64,000 nt of DNA from [Phialemoniopsis] sp. UDSM-2020 (lineage: Eukaryota > Ascomycota > Sordariomycetes > Thyridiales > Thyridiaceae): NCBI GenBank assembly GCA_018873225.1, contig JAEILZ010000005.1:3844001-3908000 (forward strand). The letters are read 5' to 3'. Numbering within the stretch: the first letter of the stretch is position 1; each line of letters begins with the position of its first letter. Positions 1 through 11,961 of the stretch are shown one piece after another. Made by a program: the position numbers and the translations under genes. The notes under the pieces were generated by a model. The model saw only the letters and a program-made list of their open reading frames with translations, had not been told where the DNA came from and did not search any database.

Positions 1-21
1 TTTCTCTCCACTTGTACATTG

Positions 22-3000
22 CTATGAGAACTCCTCAATGACACTGCGAGGTTCTGTGTACTCTCCCAAGGGATGGTACTGGACATCATCGTATCCAAAC
101 GCGGATGGACCTCCAGCGTCCAGGCCCGCCTGGCTATTGTTCCACACCGGAGAGCAAGCCATCCCCAACACGACGACAACGACACCGTATCTGTACTCCC
201 CTATACCCAAGGCTTTGCCGTTGGCGGCGTTGAGTACTGTTATCAGGTCTGGAACCGAAGCGACCACTGCCTCCTGGCCATCATCTCCTACGTGCCGTGC
301 AAGGAGATTCTCATTCATGAAAGGAATTTTCAGCTCGCCTCCAACTGCCATTGGCAAGGAGATTGCCGCGGACTCATCAGCAGGCACGTGCTTGATGACA
401 ACCTCGCCATGAGAGTGGCCTTTGAAAAGGCGCCGCTCTACGCCGACAATCTTGCCACGGAAGAGCACCTTGGCAGACTGAGACCCTCCCATTTCTTCAA
501 TGATCTGTTCCGTAACGGTACCCACGGTGATATTCCTGCTGGCACGCGCGATACATCTCCCAATGCGCCACGCTTGGGACAGCGTGTTCTTGATGGCCCA
601 TTTGTGTACCATCTCTGTAGTTGACGGCCTAGCACAGAAACCCACGTAATAGCCCATCTCGATGGATGGTGCTCTCAGGGTCTGGTCTATCAGGTGGTCA
701 TGTGGTGATTTCGTCATGATCAATGCTCTTCCATCCCCGGAAGCAATAGCACAGGGTAGGATCTGCTTCTTCTCGTGCACTGCCACCGTGACTTGCCACA
801 GATTCGGGTACGCACGTCCTAGAGAGCAGTCAGTATTGACATGTTTGTACGAGAGATGTGCATGACTTACCCATCCAGTCCGCGTCCACCACGGGGCGTC
901 CAAAGTGTCGCGTTGATCCGATAGTCAGAGGTTGAAGTCCGTTTGACCCCCCAATCTCGATGCCAATCATGGCATCAAACGTGTCATGGTTATTGTACTC
1001 GAGCATGGTCTCCATTGCGAGAATGGACTCGCTGGCGCTCAAACGCTCAGCAGGCACAGCTGGAGAACCCATATTCCCAGCCCCTGAAAAGTCAGCCTTA
1101 GCATCAAAATCGCTTTCCCAAGATGAACTGAACAGTACATACAGTAGATACGGGCGTCCGGCTTGAGGGATTGCATGTCAATGATCTTCAACTCTTCACC
1201 GTCGCGAATATGTTGTCGCAGTTTCAACATCTCAGGGTACGGAGAGCCACCGCCTCCGCAGCCCAAGACATAGCAGCCCTCTGCCATCCACTCCAGATCT
1301 GTAGGGGACACGATCCATGTCTTGACACCTGAAACTTCGTCCATTGTGATCCTTGGTATGTAGGTATTGACGTCGATGAGGTCTTCTGTGGGTTGCTCGG
1401 GTGATTGTACTGATTTCTCGATGACATGGCCATTCACAGTCGGTGTCTCGACTTCACCGTTGACCTCTGTGCCATTACTTATGGTAGTCGGCGAGAAATC
1501 CCCAACAGCTTTTACCACCGTTCGCACTCGATTATCGATGTATTGCAGAGGCAGGGACTCTTTTTCTGTGATCGCCACCGACTCTGGCCGGGCTCCACTC
1601 TCGATCACACGCTCGATTGCAAGCATCGCAGCCTTGCGCATCGCTTCTTCTACGCTTTGACTACTGGTGCTCTGGACAATGTCGACTGTCGCACTGATGC
1701 GGGCCATGGCAGCGCCAACCGCATTGGCCACATCGTGATGGGGAGGCTTGATGATTTTGGAGATCCCGTCCAATTGGGGTGGGCATATGAGCGATCCGCC
1801 CCCTACCAGGATCAAGGGCAGTGGCTCAGGGGCTGTTTTGACCAGGTCGCACACGCGCTCATACTCTTGCTGGATGAAGACTTGGGTTCCGAAGATGATG
1901 CTTTGGTCAATATCTTTGACCAGCGACGAATTCCCAATCGGGTGGTCGACTCCGACAGCTATGGCGATGTCGGTTGCTGTCATGGTGTTGCCTCCAAAGA
2001 CGAGGGCCCTCTCCTTGATCGCATAACTGACAGAATCCCTTCCAACAGTCACTCGGCCGTCATTGTTCCGGATTATTGACCCACCGCCGATAGCAAGGGA
2101 CTCGACTTGAGGCATGCCGTAATTGACTTTGACCGCCGCGATGCTGACATCGGCCAGGGCTTGTCGTGGGTAGCCAGATGGCAAGAGCACACCAACATCG
2201 GAGGTGGTGCCACCGACGTCGCATACTATACTTGTGGGTGGGTTTGTTGCATCGTCGCCATATAGACCGCAGAGGTACGCTGCTCCCCTCATGGAGTTGG
2301 TTGGCCCGGAAGAGAACGTCCTGATTGGTAGCCGGGCAGCTGAAGCAGCATCAAGAAGCGTGCCGTCATTTTGTGTGAGATACAAGCTGCATTGAAGTCC
2401 AAGTCTCTTCATCGCCGTCTTGAACTCGCCTATCGTCTTCTTCGCAAAGCGATGAACGGATGCATTGAGGATAGAGGCGTTTTCCCGTTCTAGAAATCCG
2501 ATGTTGGAGATCTCTGAGGAACAGACAACGGAGACGTCAGGCAGCTCTCGGTTAATGATGTCTCGGACTGCCTGTTCCTGGTGGAAGTGATAGTCCAGAG
2601 GCGAGAAGACTCCAGAGATTACTATCGCTTTGATCCGTTGCTCTCGAATGCGTTTGCATTCTTCAACAACCTGGCTTTCAACGACCGGCGCTTCTAGGCT
2701 TCCGTCAATCTGTAAGCCTCCATCGACTTGTGTGCAGTAGCCTCGCATGATTTCCTTGAGTCGTGTCGGAAAGTCTGAGAAGGGCGGGACTTCGCGCGTG
2801 AAGCTCTTGGACAGCCGGATAACAGCCACCTTGTCCAGATGCCGCTCATCGTGTTCGACAATGGCATTGATGAAATGGGTTGTCCCGATAGCTAGGGAAG
2901 CAATGCGTTGGCGGTCAATGTTGGACTGCCGCAGCACGCTTTGGACGGCAGCTTCAATGCCATCGGTGACATTTGGCTGGGTTGTAGGCGACTTCTGAGC

Positions 3001-3126
3001 CGCGACGATCGATTTGCTGGGATCTTTGATGGATGTGTCTATGATCACGGCATCTGTGTTTGTGCCTCCTACATCCACACCGATCCGAAAGGGGTAAGGG
3101 GAGGTGGGAGCGTTACTGGCTGTCAT
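22..3126 (-). CDS. Hydantoinase/oxoprolinase fused to DUF917 domain
   Basis: Predicted ATP-dependent hydantoinase/5-oxoprolinase-type enzyme opening cyclic amides, in the cytosol. Three exons: 3126-1143, 1083-871 and 818-22, with introns of 59 and 52 nt, give 997 residues ending in TAG. The N-terminal half has the ASKHA-type phosphate loops GVDVGGTNTD (residues 16-25) and CDVGGTTSD (302-310). SGPTNSMRGA (273-282) is the family's conserved segment. From about residue 605 a DUF917 module starts, with YVLGCGGGGSPYPEML and, after the first intron, GNMGSP. This two-module architecture is known in fungi. The exact substrate (hydantoin, oxoproline or related) cannot be read from sequence. It neighbours an FAD monooxygenase and a Dal5-type permease, which suggests catabolism of a nitrogenous ring compound (inference). 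Confidence 0.88.
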
Positions 3127-3672
3127 GTTGACAAAAGACGCTTACATGTGGATGAAGGTGGGTGATGACTGTGGTCTTGATCTTTCTCTTGTCGTTCTAC
3201 TCAAGGGCTGATATGCCATTCAACGGCTGAACAGCCAGAAGTACTGATCAGGAAAGTACCTCTTCAACCCCGAAACTCGTATTTCAACAGTGGGATGGCC
3301 GTTCGGGGTTCCACTTCGGACTAAGATAGGTAACCTGAGCTGATCAGGCCGCTAGTCTCTTATTCACACTTACTAAACTGACAGTTCTTATCAGCTGGGT
3401 ATCCAAGTCCGACGTGCTGGGACACCGGTTTCATCTCCGAAATTTTATTAGCGTTGGAGGGGATACTTCACCACTCCCCGTAGGACAGGTGTTTTAGCTA
3501 AGCGAATACAGGCTAGGACGAGCGATGGAATAGAGTGTGTTACATTGTCATTCAATTGTGGTTATTAAGTATGGGCTACAACGATGTTCACTTAAAGAAA
3601 AATTCCAATTGTCGACTGAATGATTTTGATTGTTTGACTGTTCAATTTGCGGAGCTAAGGTGTGTGTAACTA
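3127..3672. promoter_or_regulatory. Intergenic region, promoter of the hydantoinase gene
   Basis: A stretch of 546 bp between the stop of the FAD monooxygenase gene and the ATG of the hydantoinase-like gene, both on the minus strand. It must hold the hydantoinase promoter. It is relatively A+T-rich near 3540-3620. I see no convincing open frame, RNA gene or repeat. Confidence 0.5.
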
Positions 3673-5098
3673 CTACAGATCCTGGAAAGGCTCGCGTAAC
3701 AACGCCTCAAACTTCTCAGCTGTGCCCGAAGGCTTCAAGTAGCTATCTCTGATTGCAGCATCTCGATCCCGGCAAGCTTCGGGCCCCGTGGCGACTCTGC
3801 GATCGCCCTGTGCTCGTGCTCCTTTCACTAGAAGTGCAGTCCTTGGCTGACGTCTCTCCGCAAATGGCTTGAAGATTGTGTCGGCGAGTCCAGGACCCAG
3901 TAGAGCATGCTTTTCTGCGTAGTCTTTGCTAGCGGGGTCAAGGACGGGCATCGCATGACTGAGGTGGAAGCAATCCTCACTGTGGAAGACTTGTTAGTGC
4001 GAGGCTGGAAGGGGGAGGCGATACGAGACTTACAATGCCTGATTTGCACCTTGCCCTAGATGGGGACTGGTCGGATGTGCTGCATCTCCAACAAGCACGC
4101 AGCGCTTGGAGTACCATTGCGATGGCTTGAGCTCCTCGCGGTCAAAGAGGCCAAACTTGATGATCCTTTCGGACGAATTGACCATGTTCAAGATCGACGG
4201 ATCCCACCCATGAAGCAGAGTTGACAACTCCTTTCTCTGCTCAATCATCTCATCGGGCCGATATGGCCGCCAAGTCTCCTCCTTTTCCTGAGTTTCCCGT
4301 TGAGTGACAGCCCATGACGTCTGCGTTGGCGTGATGGGATACGATATAACGTGAACGCCATCACCGTACCAATTCCTCATGGCTGCTAGATTGCGCATGG
4401 GCTCCGGAGTCTCTGAGATGCCAGCGGTCTATGGCCACTTTCGTCAACATGAAGATACGATGCTCATCGGAGCCTTGTAGAACTCACCTGAGTAAGACCG
4501 GTGTACATAGCCATGTCCTCTGCATGCCCTTGATTCAGGAGCAACGACCTCCGTGAGGCGGCCTTGATGCCGTCACATCCGATCAGGAAGGAGCCTGTCA
4601 CAGACCGACCGCCATCGAAGGAAGCAGTTACGGAGTCCTCTGTCTCTTTGATGTCAATCAGTTCCCAACCCTCTCGTACCTCAACACCGAGATCCAGAAG
4701 CATCTTCTTTAGCATCAAGTTCAAGGTAGTCCTGCGGATTCCCACTGCCGGCTGCCGGTATTTTGCTGCAAAGGTGCTAGGGAGGTCTGACTGCCCGAGG
4801 ACCTCACCCGTAGACTGTGCATCCCAAAACGCTTCAAGCGGTGTTGACTCGGCCTTGATGGCGTCTGCTAAGCCAACAAGATTCAGCACCTTGAGGCTTT
4901 GAAAATGTCAATTGATTTTCTTCAGGTCTGTTGTGGGGTTGCTCACCCATTCGACATTAGCATCAGGGATGCTCCTGCATCACCCAGCTCTGGGACCTTG
5001 TCGAACACTATGGGGTGGTAGCCCTTGCGCTTGTAAAAGTTACCCAGGATTGGGCCAGCAATTCCGCAGCCAATGATCAGAACGGTAGGGGGCGACAT
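3673..5098 (-). CDS. FAD-dependent aromatic-ring monooxygenase
   Basis: Group A flavoprotein monooxygenase (salicylate / p-hydroxybenzoate hydroxylase family), hydroxylating a ring substrate with NAD(P)H and O2. Four exons: 5098-4947, 4896-4488, 4428-4034 and 3979-3673 give 420 residues. The second junction uses the acceptor at 4897 because the nearer CAAG acceptor at 4890 would create a stop; the chosen one restores NGLKVLNLVG. Near the N-terminus is the Rossmann motif VLIIGCGIAGPILG. The C-terminal half has VLVGDAAHPTSPHLGQGANQA, split by the last intron, which is the FAD ribityl-binding GD motif. The length is normal for the family. It shares a 413-bp divergent promoter with the MFS permease. 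The substrate is not deducible. Confidence 0.88.
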
Positions 5099-5511
5099 GG
5101 CAGCAGTCGTTTCGTCGTTCTTGTGACAAGTTCGGCTGTGGGGGATAGCAGCTCTTTGGTGGGCTGGGGGCTCAAATAGGCCTTAGCCAGAGAAGTTCAG
5201 TTTTTAGGTGCTCGGAGACAAAGTCTCAACTCCGGCAGGTACCAGTCCGCGTGTGGGGCGAAATTCGAGGGGAGGCTATCACACTATCTATCTTCTCCGA
5301 GACTTCGCTTCGTTTCCGAATTCCTATCTACCCCAACCCCGCAAAATGAGGATGGGGATAATCCACCTGATGGAGTGAATGATAATGATCGCCCTGGGGT
5401 ATATTTATGTCAGAGTCCTTGCCAGTCCGGGAAAAGGGCTGCTTGCGTCGTTTATGCAACTGTACCATCTTCTCAACTCTTTGTATCTGTAACCCTAACA
5501 CGACTTTTGAC
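5099..5511. promoter_or_regulatory. Divergent promoter, monooxygenase / permease
   Basis: Shared 413-bp region between two outward-facing genes. A TATA-like box TATATTTAT lies at 5400-5408, about 105 bp before the permease ATG at 5512. An earlier in-frame ATG at 5407 overlaps this box and is therefore unlikely to be transcribed. Confidence 0.55.
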
Positions 5512-7161
5512 ATGGCCCTGCAGTCCGACAAGAAGCTTCATACGGAGGAGTCTTCTTCAAGCATGATGGCAGGCGAACAGGGACTTCGAGTCATGGACTC
5601 TTCTGCCAATGGGACTGTTTCACCCCCTATTGTTGACCCCGAGATCGAGAAGCAGGCACTCCGGAGGTTCGACATCTGGCTTCTCCCCCAACTCGCTCTT
5701 CTCACGACGCTGGCATACTTGGACCGGACCAATATCGGTAGGTGCCCGTAACCTGTCAAGGATTTAATATGAAAACAACCTTGCTCATTAAAACCAGGAA
5801 ATGCCGCCGTCTTTGGGTTTTCTGACGGACTCGGACTCAAGGGCAAGGAATTCAACAACCTAGTAACCTTCTTCTATGTAAGTATATAGGCGTAACAGTG
5901 TCTCATTTACCGAGACTAACCAACGTCAGATCACCTACATCATATGCGACATTCTTTGGGTCATATCCATCAAGCGATTTGGCGCGAACCGAGTCCTGAG
6001 CGTTGCCATTGTCGGCTGGAGCGTCACGACAATTGGCACAGGCTTCTGTCAAAACTACGGCCAGGCCCTGGCTTGCCGCCTCCTTCTTGGAGCTTTCGAA
6101 TCTGGTCTACTTCCCAGCATGATATTTGTCATCTCCACGATCTGGAACCGACACCAGCAAGCCAAGCGAGTGGCTGTCATATACTGTGCCACCACCATCT
6201 CAGGGGCCTTTGGCGGCTTGATCGCATACGGCATCCAGACTATGGGCACTAAGAGAGGGTTGGCGCCGTGGCGATGGCTGTTCATTATCGAAGGCGCAAT
6301 ATCCCTGGCTGTGGGGCTTGTGTCGCTCCTCACAATCCCAGTGAGCGCCGATAAGGCTTGGTTCCTGAATGCGGAGCAGGCAGAGTGCATGCGCCAGAAG
6401 AAGCAGCTGGATTCTGTGTTCAAGGGCGAGGACAGGCTGAAGCGGGAGCACATTTGGCTGGCCTTGAAGGACCCTCTTGTGTACATCACTGGCCTGACAC
6501 TGTTTGCTTCTTCCCTTCCGCTGCTCGGTTTCGGGACCTTTCTTCCCACAATCATTTTGGGTCTGGGGTAAGTCTAACCTTAACTATGCAAAGACTTGAC
6601 CACTGCTAATCAAGTTGAAGGTATAAATCTGTTCAAGCTAACTACTTGACCATCCCGATCTACATTCTCGCAACAATCTCAGTCGCCGTTGTCTCGTTCC
6701 TCTCCGATCGGACACGGAAGCGGTCGCTGTTCCTCTTCATCGTCCCGATTCCGGTTCTTATTGGCTATGCTATCGCTCTTGGCACCGCAAGTGTTGGCCC
6801 TGGATACTTTGCAATGTTCCTCTGCGGGATGGGGATCTTTCCATTCAACTGTATCATGCTCGCATGGTTTTCAACGAACATCGCCCCCGACTACAAGCGA
6901 TCAGTGGCACTGCCAATCGCTGCCTCCATCGCGAATGTATCCGGTGTACTGTCCGGACAGATCTATCCTGCAAAGGATGGTCCGCGATACATCTCCGGAA
7001 ACGCCGTGTCGCTTGGCCTTGAATTTGTTGCCCTTGTCGGCGTTGGTGTGATTGTGCTACTACTAAAGTGGCGAATGGCAAGAAAGGCCAAGGCGGTAGA
7101 GGCGGGCAAGGAGAGCACCAAGGAGGGAGATGGGTCTTTGGACTTCAAGTATACTTTCTAG
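5512..7161 (+). CDS. MFS permease, Dal5 anion:cation symporter family
   Basis: Plasma-membrane uptake transporter of the fungal allantoate/nicotinate/pantothenate-type group. Exons 5512-5737, 5798-5877, 5930-6567 and 6621-7161 give 494 residues. The signature segment AYLDRTNIGNAAVFG (split by intron 1) in the first membrane helix region, and LLGAFESGLLPSM in the helix 4-5 region, are typical of Dal5-like proteins. About 12 hydrophobic segments are seen. The start was set at 5512 because the upstream in-frame ATG at 5407 sits inside the TATA box. It is convergent with the cupin gene (172 bp apart) and divergent from the monooxygenase, suggesting it imports the substrate of this group. Confidence 0.88.
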
Positions 7162-7333
7162 GCCTTGGACCTGCGATGATAGGAAGTCAAAATCGGCCGG
7201 GTATACCGGAGGAAGCGAGCACGGTGCGCAAGTTTGAGCTTGACATATTTCAACAGTAGGCTGGCTAATCTGCGTAGTTGATAATTGAGTTCCCATAAGA
7301 ATTCTCATTCACAATGATCTTCCTGCTTCTAGT

Positions 7334-7981
7334 CTAATTTGGTTTGATGATACGCTTGTCCGTTACAAAGACACATCGCTGTAGTACTTGAGCAGCAGTC
7401 AGTTTTGGAATGCGAATGCTCTCGAGGTCATCGCAACGGACATAATCATCCACGCTGTTCAGCTTCTTCGTCTGGGATGTAGGAAAGAACCCTGTGACTT
7501 CCTCATATTCATACAACATTAGGAACTTGCCGCTGGAAACGACATTCCCTCCGTCCCTTCCGACTAGACCAGTAACCTCCGAGATGTTTACGCCCTCAGG
7601 ACAGGCAGTCCAGGTATGCGGCACGCCCGGAGCGATTGTAACGAGAGTCATGGGCGGAATGACGTGTATCTGTCCACTGAGCTCAACAAGAGCAACACCC
7701 CCGACTACGAAGATGCGTTCGTGAACCAGGTGCTGCCCCTCCGTATCGTTAGTGGTGCCAGAGATGTGCACGTGGCGAGGAAGGCGTGTCGATGTATCGA
7801 ATTCGATGAAGCCGCTTTGCCCTCTGAAAGCTGGACCGGAGTCGACAAATCCAGGGCTCAATTCATGCAATGTCACGGGGATGTCGGTAAAGGGGCCCTT
7901 GACTTTGGCCCCTTCCCCATGGACGATTTGCGAGCCATCGGGGAGAGTGATTCCGTAGTGAGGGTCTGCCGGCTTGGACAT
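7334..7981 (-). CDS. Single-exon cupin-domain protein
   Basis: A 215-residue uninterrupted frame with a cupin beta-barrel signature. LPRHVHISG supplies a His-x-His-like metal site, then a variable loop, then GVPHTW with the second-motif histidine. Small cupins of this kind act as dioxygenases, isomerases or lactone-handling enzymes on ring-cleavage intermediates, or as binding proteins. The particular reaction cannot be assigned. Its position beside the monooxygenase, permease and hydantoinase-like genes suggests a later step of the same degradative route (inference). Confidence 0.75.
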   Translation of the reverse strand: MSKPADPHYGITLPDGSQIVHGEGAKVKGPFTDIPVTLHELSPGFVDSGPAFRGQSGFIEFDTSTRLPRHVHISGTTNDTEGQHLVHERIFVVGGVALVELSGQIHVIPPMTLVTIAPGVPHTWTACPEGVNISEVTGLVGRDGGNVVSSGKFLMLYEYEEVTGFFPTSQTKKLNSVDDYVRCDDLESIRIPKLTAAQVLQRCVFVTDKRIIKPN

Positions 7982-8744
7982 GATGGTTGGAATAACAATA
8001 GTTCGTATGCGCTGAACTCGAGAACTTCAGCACTCTCGGTTGCATTGTGAGGCTGACTTATATCCATACTGGCATGTGAATGCTCAGCACCTCATCGGGC
8101 TTTGTGCAAAACCGCGCTGATCCGTCAATACCCGCTACATGAGAGGTCATCCTCATCTCCGACTAAAAATCGGACCTTCGGTCTTGCGGATGACCGCCAA
8201 ACTAGTGACTAGCGTAGCTCATTCACAGCGTGGAAAGGACGCCGTGTGTGGCCAATCTCAAGCGAATCTTTCCGCATCTCTGTCCATCGCTTGATCCCAA
8301 GGCAGGTTGTCAGGGTCTTGACGAACCGACATGGCCTCATACACAGAAGAAGGACGAGGGGGGAAGTGGAACAGGCTGGAATGGTGTCAAGATGACGATG
8401 CGTTTTTGTACAAATTGTGCAGGCAAGGTCAAAGGGACTAATCCAATAAAGAGAGAGGCTGATAGCGGAAGCGGCTGAGCTACGCCACCACCTGCACGAT
8501 AACACACGGAAGGGGTCAAATGAAGAGGATTGGTTGAAATCGTAGGTGCCCCCGCATGTGGTCTGCAACAAGGTCGCTGCATGCTGTTGCCTCAGCATAG
8601 CCCCGGTTGCGATGCAACCCTGACAAAGGAGAAGGCCTTCTATCGCCAACGTTCCTTGTATATGATCCCCGTCTCCAGACAGCGAGCCTGTAACGGCTCA
8701 AACAGCTAGCTGCGATTTGCTTGGAGAGTCGCAACACCGTCAAC
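7982..8744. promoter_or_regulatory. Intergenic, divergent promoters of cupin and ankyrin genes
   Basis: A stretch of 763 bp between the cupin ATG (minus strand) and the ankyrin-protein ATG (plus strand). It contains a CCAAT-like element near 8440-8450. Several short open frames here have no recognisable motif and no codon structure I trust. Confidence 0.4.
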
Positions 8745-10800
8745 ATGGCCGTTGACCCCGTCTCGCTAATCAATGGGCTGGTCGACCTATTCGGCCATGT
8801 GAAGGAGCTATGCGACTTTGTCAAGAAGTACAAAGCCGCCAAAAAGGATCTCGAGGCTCTCCAGACCGAGTGCAAGCAAGGCTCTGAAGCTCTCCAGGCA
8901 CTGAAAATGACAGTCAGTCTCTACAAGGAGGAGATGACGCCGGAATCACCCGTTCGAAGATCTTTCAACATCGCAGCCAAAACGATGAAAACGCTACTAC
9001 TTGAGCTAGAAAATCAGCTCAAGCAGTGGAAAGATGGGAAGAAATCTAATTTCGGAGTCTTTGACAAGGCGGGATTTGTTTGGAATGGCGGGTATCTACA
9101 GGAAAGGCTGGGTAAATTTCAAGCCCAGATTCCCTATTTCAACTTTGTCATGATGTGTCTCAACCTGTGGGTTTGACTGGCCTCTGTGTTGGCTGCGAAG
9201 AAGGGCTGACACTGAAGGGTGACTATTCTGTGATAGACAGCACCAGAAGAAGACGTCCAAAGGCAACGAAACTGGACCTCCGAAAAAACCACTGAAGCGT
9301 TCCAAATCGGACAACGAATTGAGGAAATCTGCTGAAGACATCGCCAAGCAGTTCAATCAGGCCATCACCAACGGCCCACCGGCGTACGTGGAGCAGACTT
9401 TGCAAGGCGGTGCATTGCCAGACATGCCGCTCAATAAGTCTGGAGATCGCGCTCTTCACATTGCCGCGCGCGAAGGGAACCTGCGCCTCGTAGAATTGCT
9501 GCTTGGCTACGGAGCACGTCTCGAGATCACGAACAACGGCAAGGAGACTCCTCTCCACCAAGCCCTCTCGTACGGACAGCAAGTCACCTCCGCCAAGCTG
9601 ATCGATAACGCGGGCAATGCCATCTTGGCCGCAAGGAACGCCAAGGGGCGGATCGCCCTACATTACGCTGTTATCAGGTCCCTCTACATCCCGGCGCAAA
9701 GCATCCTCGACCGTGGCGCCAACCCCAACGTCAAGGACAACGCCGGAGAGACGCCCCTGTTGTTGGCGATGGCGTCACGCGACAGGGATGGAAACCCCAT
9801 TCCCATGGATGTGCGCATTTTTCGATTGCTCATGGCCAGGGGCGCCGATCCGACAATGTATGCTCAAGACACAGGGCTGACACCGGTCCACGAACTGGCA
9901 AAAGTGGGCCGGGCTGAGGAGTTGGGGGTTGTTGTCGAAAGTCTTCAATTCGTCGATTTGCGGCCATCCAACAACTCCGTAGGAGCCACCCCGCTCTTTC
10001 TCGCCGTGACCGAAGGCCATCTCGACGCTGTCAAGGTTCTTCTCGATTACAAAGCCGACGCGAATGCTACAGTGGTAGAGTCAGCAGGTTCGGCACCAAT
10101 GTACCCGCTCTGGAAAGCATTCGAATCGGGATATCTTGAGGTTGCCACCGCGCTGCTGGAAGCTGGTGCCAAGGTTGATCTTACCAGCAAAGAGCGGAGT
10201 ACGTTATTTCACATGGCAGCCAGGAAGGAATTGTCCAGCGCGGGTCCCATGATCGACCTCCTCTTTCGGCATGATGGCAAGGTCGACACGCCAAACAGAA
10301 AGGGCGAGACGGCACTCCACATCGCTGCTTCTGAGGGCAAATCCAGGATCGTCAAGGCGCTCCTCGCCGGCGGTGCGTCTGTAGACCCGGTCAACCGGAC
10401 TGGTGAGACCCCCTTCATATACGCTGCGGCCAAAGGACGACTGGCAGCCATGCGGGCACTACTTGAACAAAAGGCGGACTGGAAACACACGACGAATCGC
10501 GGAGCAACCGCTTTCATGATGGCTTGCTTGGCTGGTGATACAGCCTGTGTGAGCTTTCTTCTCGGCAAGGGCAGTCGAATCAACGAAAAGACCTCTGCCA
10601 ATTACACCGCTCTTCATTATGCGGCTAACGGCGGGAAACTAGACACCGTCCGCTTCCTGCTCGACCTGGGGGCTAACAGAAAGGTCCGGGCGACTGAGGT
10701 CCACCCGCCGTTCAAAGGTCTAGGTACGGCGGCCGAAATAGCTATGGAATATGGATATGACAAGGTGGTAGAGCTACTGGAGAAACACCAAGTGGAATAG
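8745..10800 (+). CDS. Ankyrin-repeat protein with STAND-like N-terminal domain
   Basis: Two exons, 8745-9166 and 9237-10800, give 661 residues. The junction uses the GTGGGT donor and restores frame exactly. The start is the ATG at 8745 (MAVDPVSLINGLVDLFGHV); the longer frame upstream begins only with TTG. Residues 1-140 form a helical domain like the N-termini of fungal NOD-like/STAND proteins. A basic Lys-rich linker follows, then roughly a dozen ankyrin repeats to the C-terminus, with units such as ALHIAAREGNLRLVELLLG. There is no NACHT ATPase between them, so this may be a shortened NLR-like scaffold or sensor. No transmembrane segment is seen. Confidence 0.82.
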
Positions 10801-11961
10801 CATTGTGTAGGGGCGAGGTCGAATGTTGGAGCATCGAGACATGAGTTCGAGTGTCGCGGGCGACCTCGGCCACAGCATCACAGGGAACCGGCCTACAATA
10901 TCAAAGCGACAGAGACAATCTGTATTTAGACTGTGGCATGTTGGCGAGTCACTAAGAATCGACACAATGAAGAGGTTGATCAAATTTGTCAAATTTTCTG
11001 ACGCGCCCTCGTCTGGGCAGTGAGCCCGGCAAAGCATGATACACTCTCTGTAGCAGCAGTATCTGTATGGTCCCAGTCGCGTGCTCAATCGTCGGAAATG
11101 GTTTCTATAAAAATCTGGCTGATGACGCAGCTCCGGGGGAGATCATCCGTTTGGGCGCCGTACCCGCGCGCAAGCAGCGCATGCATGCGCACGTCGGAGC
11201 CGACCAAGCGGATGAACATGCGACCTGTCTTTTCTGGCAACAAAAAGTCAACTGTCGGCCTGCCTTATTGAGCCAACAATGGAATATCAAAGGTCTAGTT
11301 ATGTCCGAGCTAGTGCACGGCATCGGTATCGATGAGGGAGGTCGGCTAAGCCTGCTAAGCTTTTGTGGTGCCATCTTCTGACATCATACAAGCCCATGCA
11401 CGTCGCGCCCAGATCGGGAAGACATCGAGAATCTCTGTCGGCCCCTCGGAGGGAGGAGACGGTTTTGGGATTGATGGATGGCACTGTCTGCCCGTTGTTG
11501 TGGGTTCGGTGACGTTATCCGTGCGGCACGTCAAAACGCCCTACAACATGGGGATTTTTGGAGAACAAAGCGAAACAGCGGGTGATAGTGGGTTCTAATA
11601 GGGCATTGTCTGGGGTTTCGGTGGAGCCGCATGCTGTTCCCACGCTGCAATCAGTGCTTATTCGGAGGGTCTTGGCAGCAGATCAACCCACAAATCCACT
11701 AAATGTCTCCTCCACATCCTCCACCACACACCACAGAGTTGCAGATGATTGTCATACCCTCCATCTCGCCAACATTACATCATACTCTGAATCCCACACG
11801 CTCCGGCCGCGTCGGGTGCCTGTCGCTCGACGTGCGCACGAGTACAAGAGCAGCCGCTTGCCAAGGGGCCTAGAAGCCATGGCGTCCAGCCTCAAGTCTC
11901 AAATCGTGCACTCTCCCGCAAGCCAAGCAAAGCTTAGCACTGGCTAAGAAACACGGAAATC
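10801..11961. other. Gene-free interval of about 1.2 kb
   Basis: Between the ankyrin gene and the DHA1 transporter. I see a TATAAAAA element at about 11105, too far from the next ATG to be its core promoter. The short open frames lack recognisable motifs. The final 250 bp are C-rich and pyrimidine-biased, as in fungal promoters or leaders. No repeat or RNA gene was recognised. Confidence 0.4.

Noticed and set aside
1426..2079. 217-residue plus-strand open frame opposite the hydantoinase
   Set aside because: Antisense shadow of a clearly coding minus strand.
5407..5511. Upstream in-frame ATG extending the Dal5-like permease
   Set aside because: The ATG overlaps the TATA-like box at 5400-5408, and the 35 extra residues are Cys-rich and not family-like.
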